Of a stretch of 60,000 nt of DNA, positions 59,587 to 60,000 are shown piece after piece. A model generated the notes under the pieces. The model was not told the origin of the DNA, did no database searches, and saw nothing but the letters and a program-made list of their open reading frames with translations. Source of the DNA: Polytrichum commune (lineage: Eukaryota > Streptophyta > Polytrichopsida > Polytrichales > Polytrichaceae); NCBI GenBank assembly GCA_950295325.1, contig OX485804.1, forward strand, positions 64,512,533 to 64,572,532. Direction: 5' to 3'. The translations under genes and the position numbers were made by a program. Positions within the stretch are counted from its first letter, which is position 1. Every line of letters begins with the position of its first letter.

Positions 59587-60000
59587 TCAAAGACTTAACC
59601 CAAGTGGTGATGTTAAACCCCCCTGCTTCCGACAACGGAACACTAACGTACAAACATCTCAGAATCAAACACCACCCCTTGCATGTGAGTTTGAAAATGT
59701 GGGTAAGCAAGCCTAAGGTTGAATCTCTGGGTAGAAGGGTAATCACGGTTAATAAGTGGACTTGGCTCTTGAGGTGAGTTATGTGGTTCGTGAGATTTGT
59801 GCCATGTATGTGGTGAGTGTTTTTAAGGGGAGGTGTTTGATTTTGAGATGTGTTTCTTTTGTGTTTATGTTTCGCTTGTTGGAACGAGGAAGGTTTTATC
59901 ACCACCTGGGTTAAGTCTTTAGGCGAGTCATGTGGTATTTTAAATGTGTGTGTAAGCCCTATATTGAATCTCTGGGTAGAAGGGTAAGCACAGTTGATAA
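59496..60000 (+). repeat. Direct repeat of ~233-245 bp, continuing past the window end
   Basis: GAATCTCTGGGTAGAAGGGT or a variant recurs at 59721 and 59966 (GGGTAGAAG also at 59496), each followed by TAATCAC/TAAGCAC and, in the first two, GTGGACTTG, GAGGTGAG and GAGATTTGTGCCATG blocks. At least two units and the start of a third are present, interleaved with the foldback arms. Confidence 0.72.
59587..59925. mobile_element. Foldback element with long inverted repeats (~95 bp arms)
   Basis: The left arm contains AAGACTTAACCCAAGTGGTG and AAACATCTCAGAATCAAACA; the right arm contains the inverse GTGTTTGATTTTGAGATGTG and TCACCACCTGGGTTAAGTCT, in mirrored order. The ORF 59510-59905 on the minus strand lies mostly within the arms and is not called as a gene. 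Confidence 0.72.

Overview
The window is nuclear DNA of a green plant-lineage eukaryote. The evidence is GT-AG introns in every gene, a SWI1/DYAD/AMEIOTIC1-type meiosis gene (a family known from the plant lineage), a ZRSR/Urp splicing factor with the plant spacing in its second zinc finger, and long AT-rich intergenic DNA full of short terminal-inverted-repeat (TIR) elements. The purine gene is cut into at least 17 exons, whereas flowering-plant FGAM synthase genes are, as far as I recall, nearly intron-free. I therefore favour a charophyte alga or an early-diverging land plant, but the sequence alone does not settle this.

Layout. 1-6874 (+): the last ~930 residues of phosphoribosylformylglycinamidine (FGAM) synthase; its N-terminal third lies upstream of the window. 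6875-38350: about 31 kb with no convincing host gene. This stretch holds TIR elements and MITEs, several with target-site duplications and one nested insertion, a tRNA-derived SINE, a foldback element carrying a hairpin minisatellite, degenerate tandem arrays and microsatellites. 38350-41455: a 0.43-0.45 kb tandem duplication and two unassigned possible exons. 41456-48390 (+): a 13-exon gene of about 1,099 codons for a SWI1/DYAD/AM1-like meiotic cohesion protein. 48391-50806: convergent intergenic DNA with one MITE. 50807-56891 (-): an 8-exon, 734-residue U2AF35-related protein (ZRSR/Urp) whose RS-like tail contains five 47-residue tandem repeats. 56892-57768: a divergent promoter region. 57769-58323 (+): an unrecognised ORF with a helical, charged C-terminal half. 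58324-60000: repeats, including a foldback element.

The three confident genes act in separate processes: de novo purine synthesis, meiotic sister-chromatid cohesion and entry, and 3' splice-site recognition (minor spliceosome in animals and plants). They look like ordinary neighbours separated by transposon-rich DNA and not a functional cluster. The exon models below are hand-built. For all three genes every junction is GT-AG and the reading frame stays open across all splices. The most interesting items are the long SWI1-like protein with an apparent extra exon and an LxLxL motif, the 47-residue repeat expansion in the ZRSR tail, the foldback element made of hairpin-forming units, and the nested transposon with a readable insertion history.
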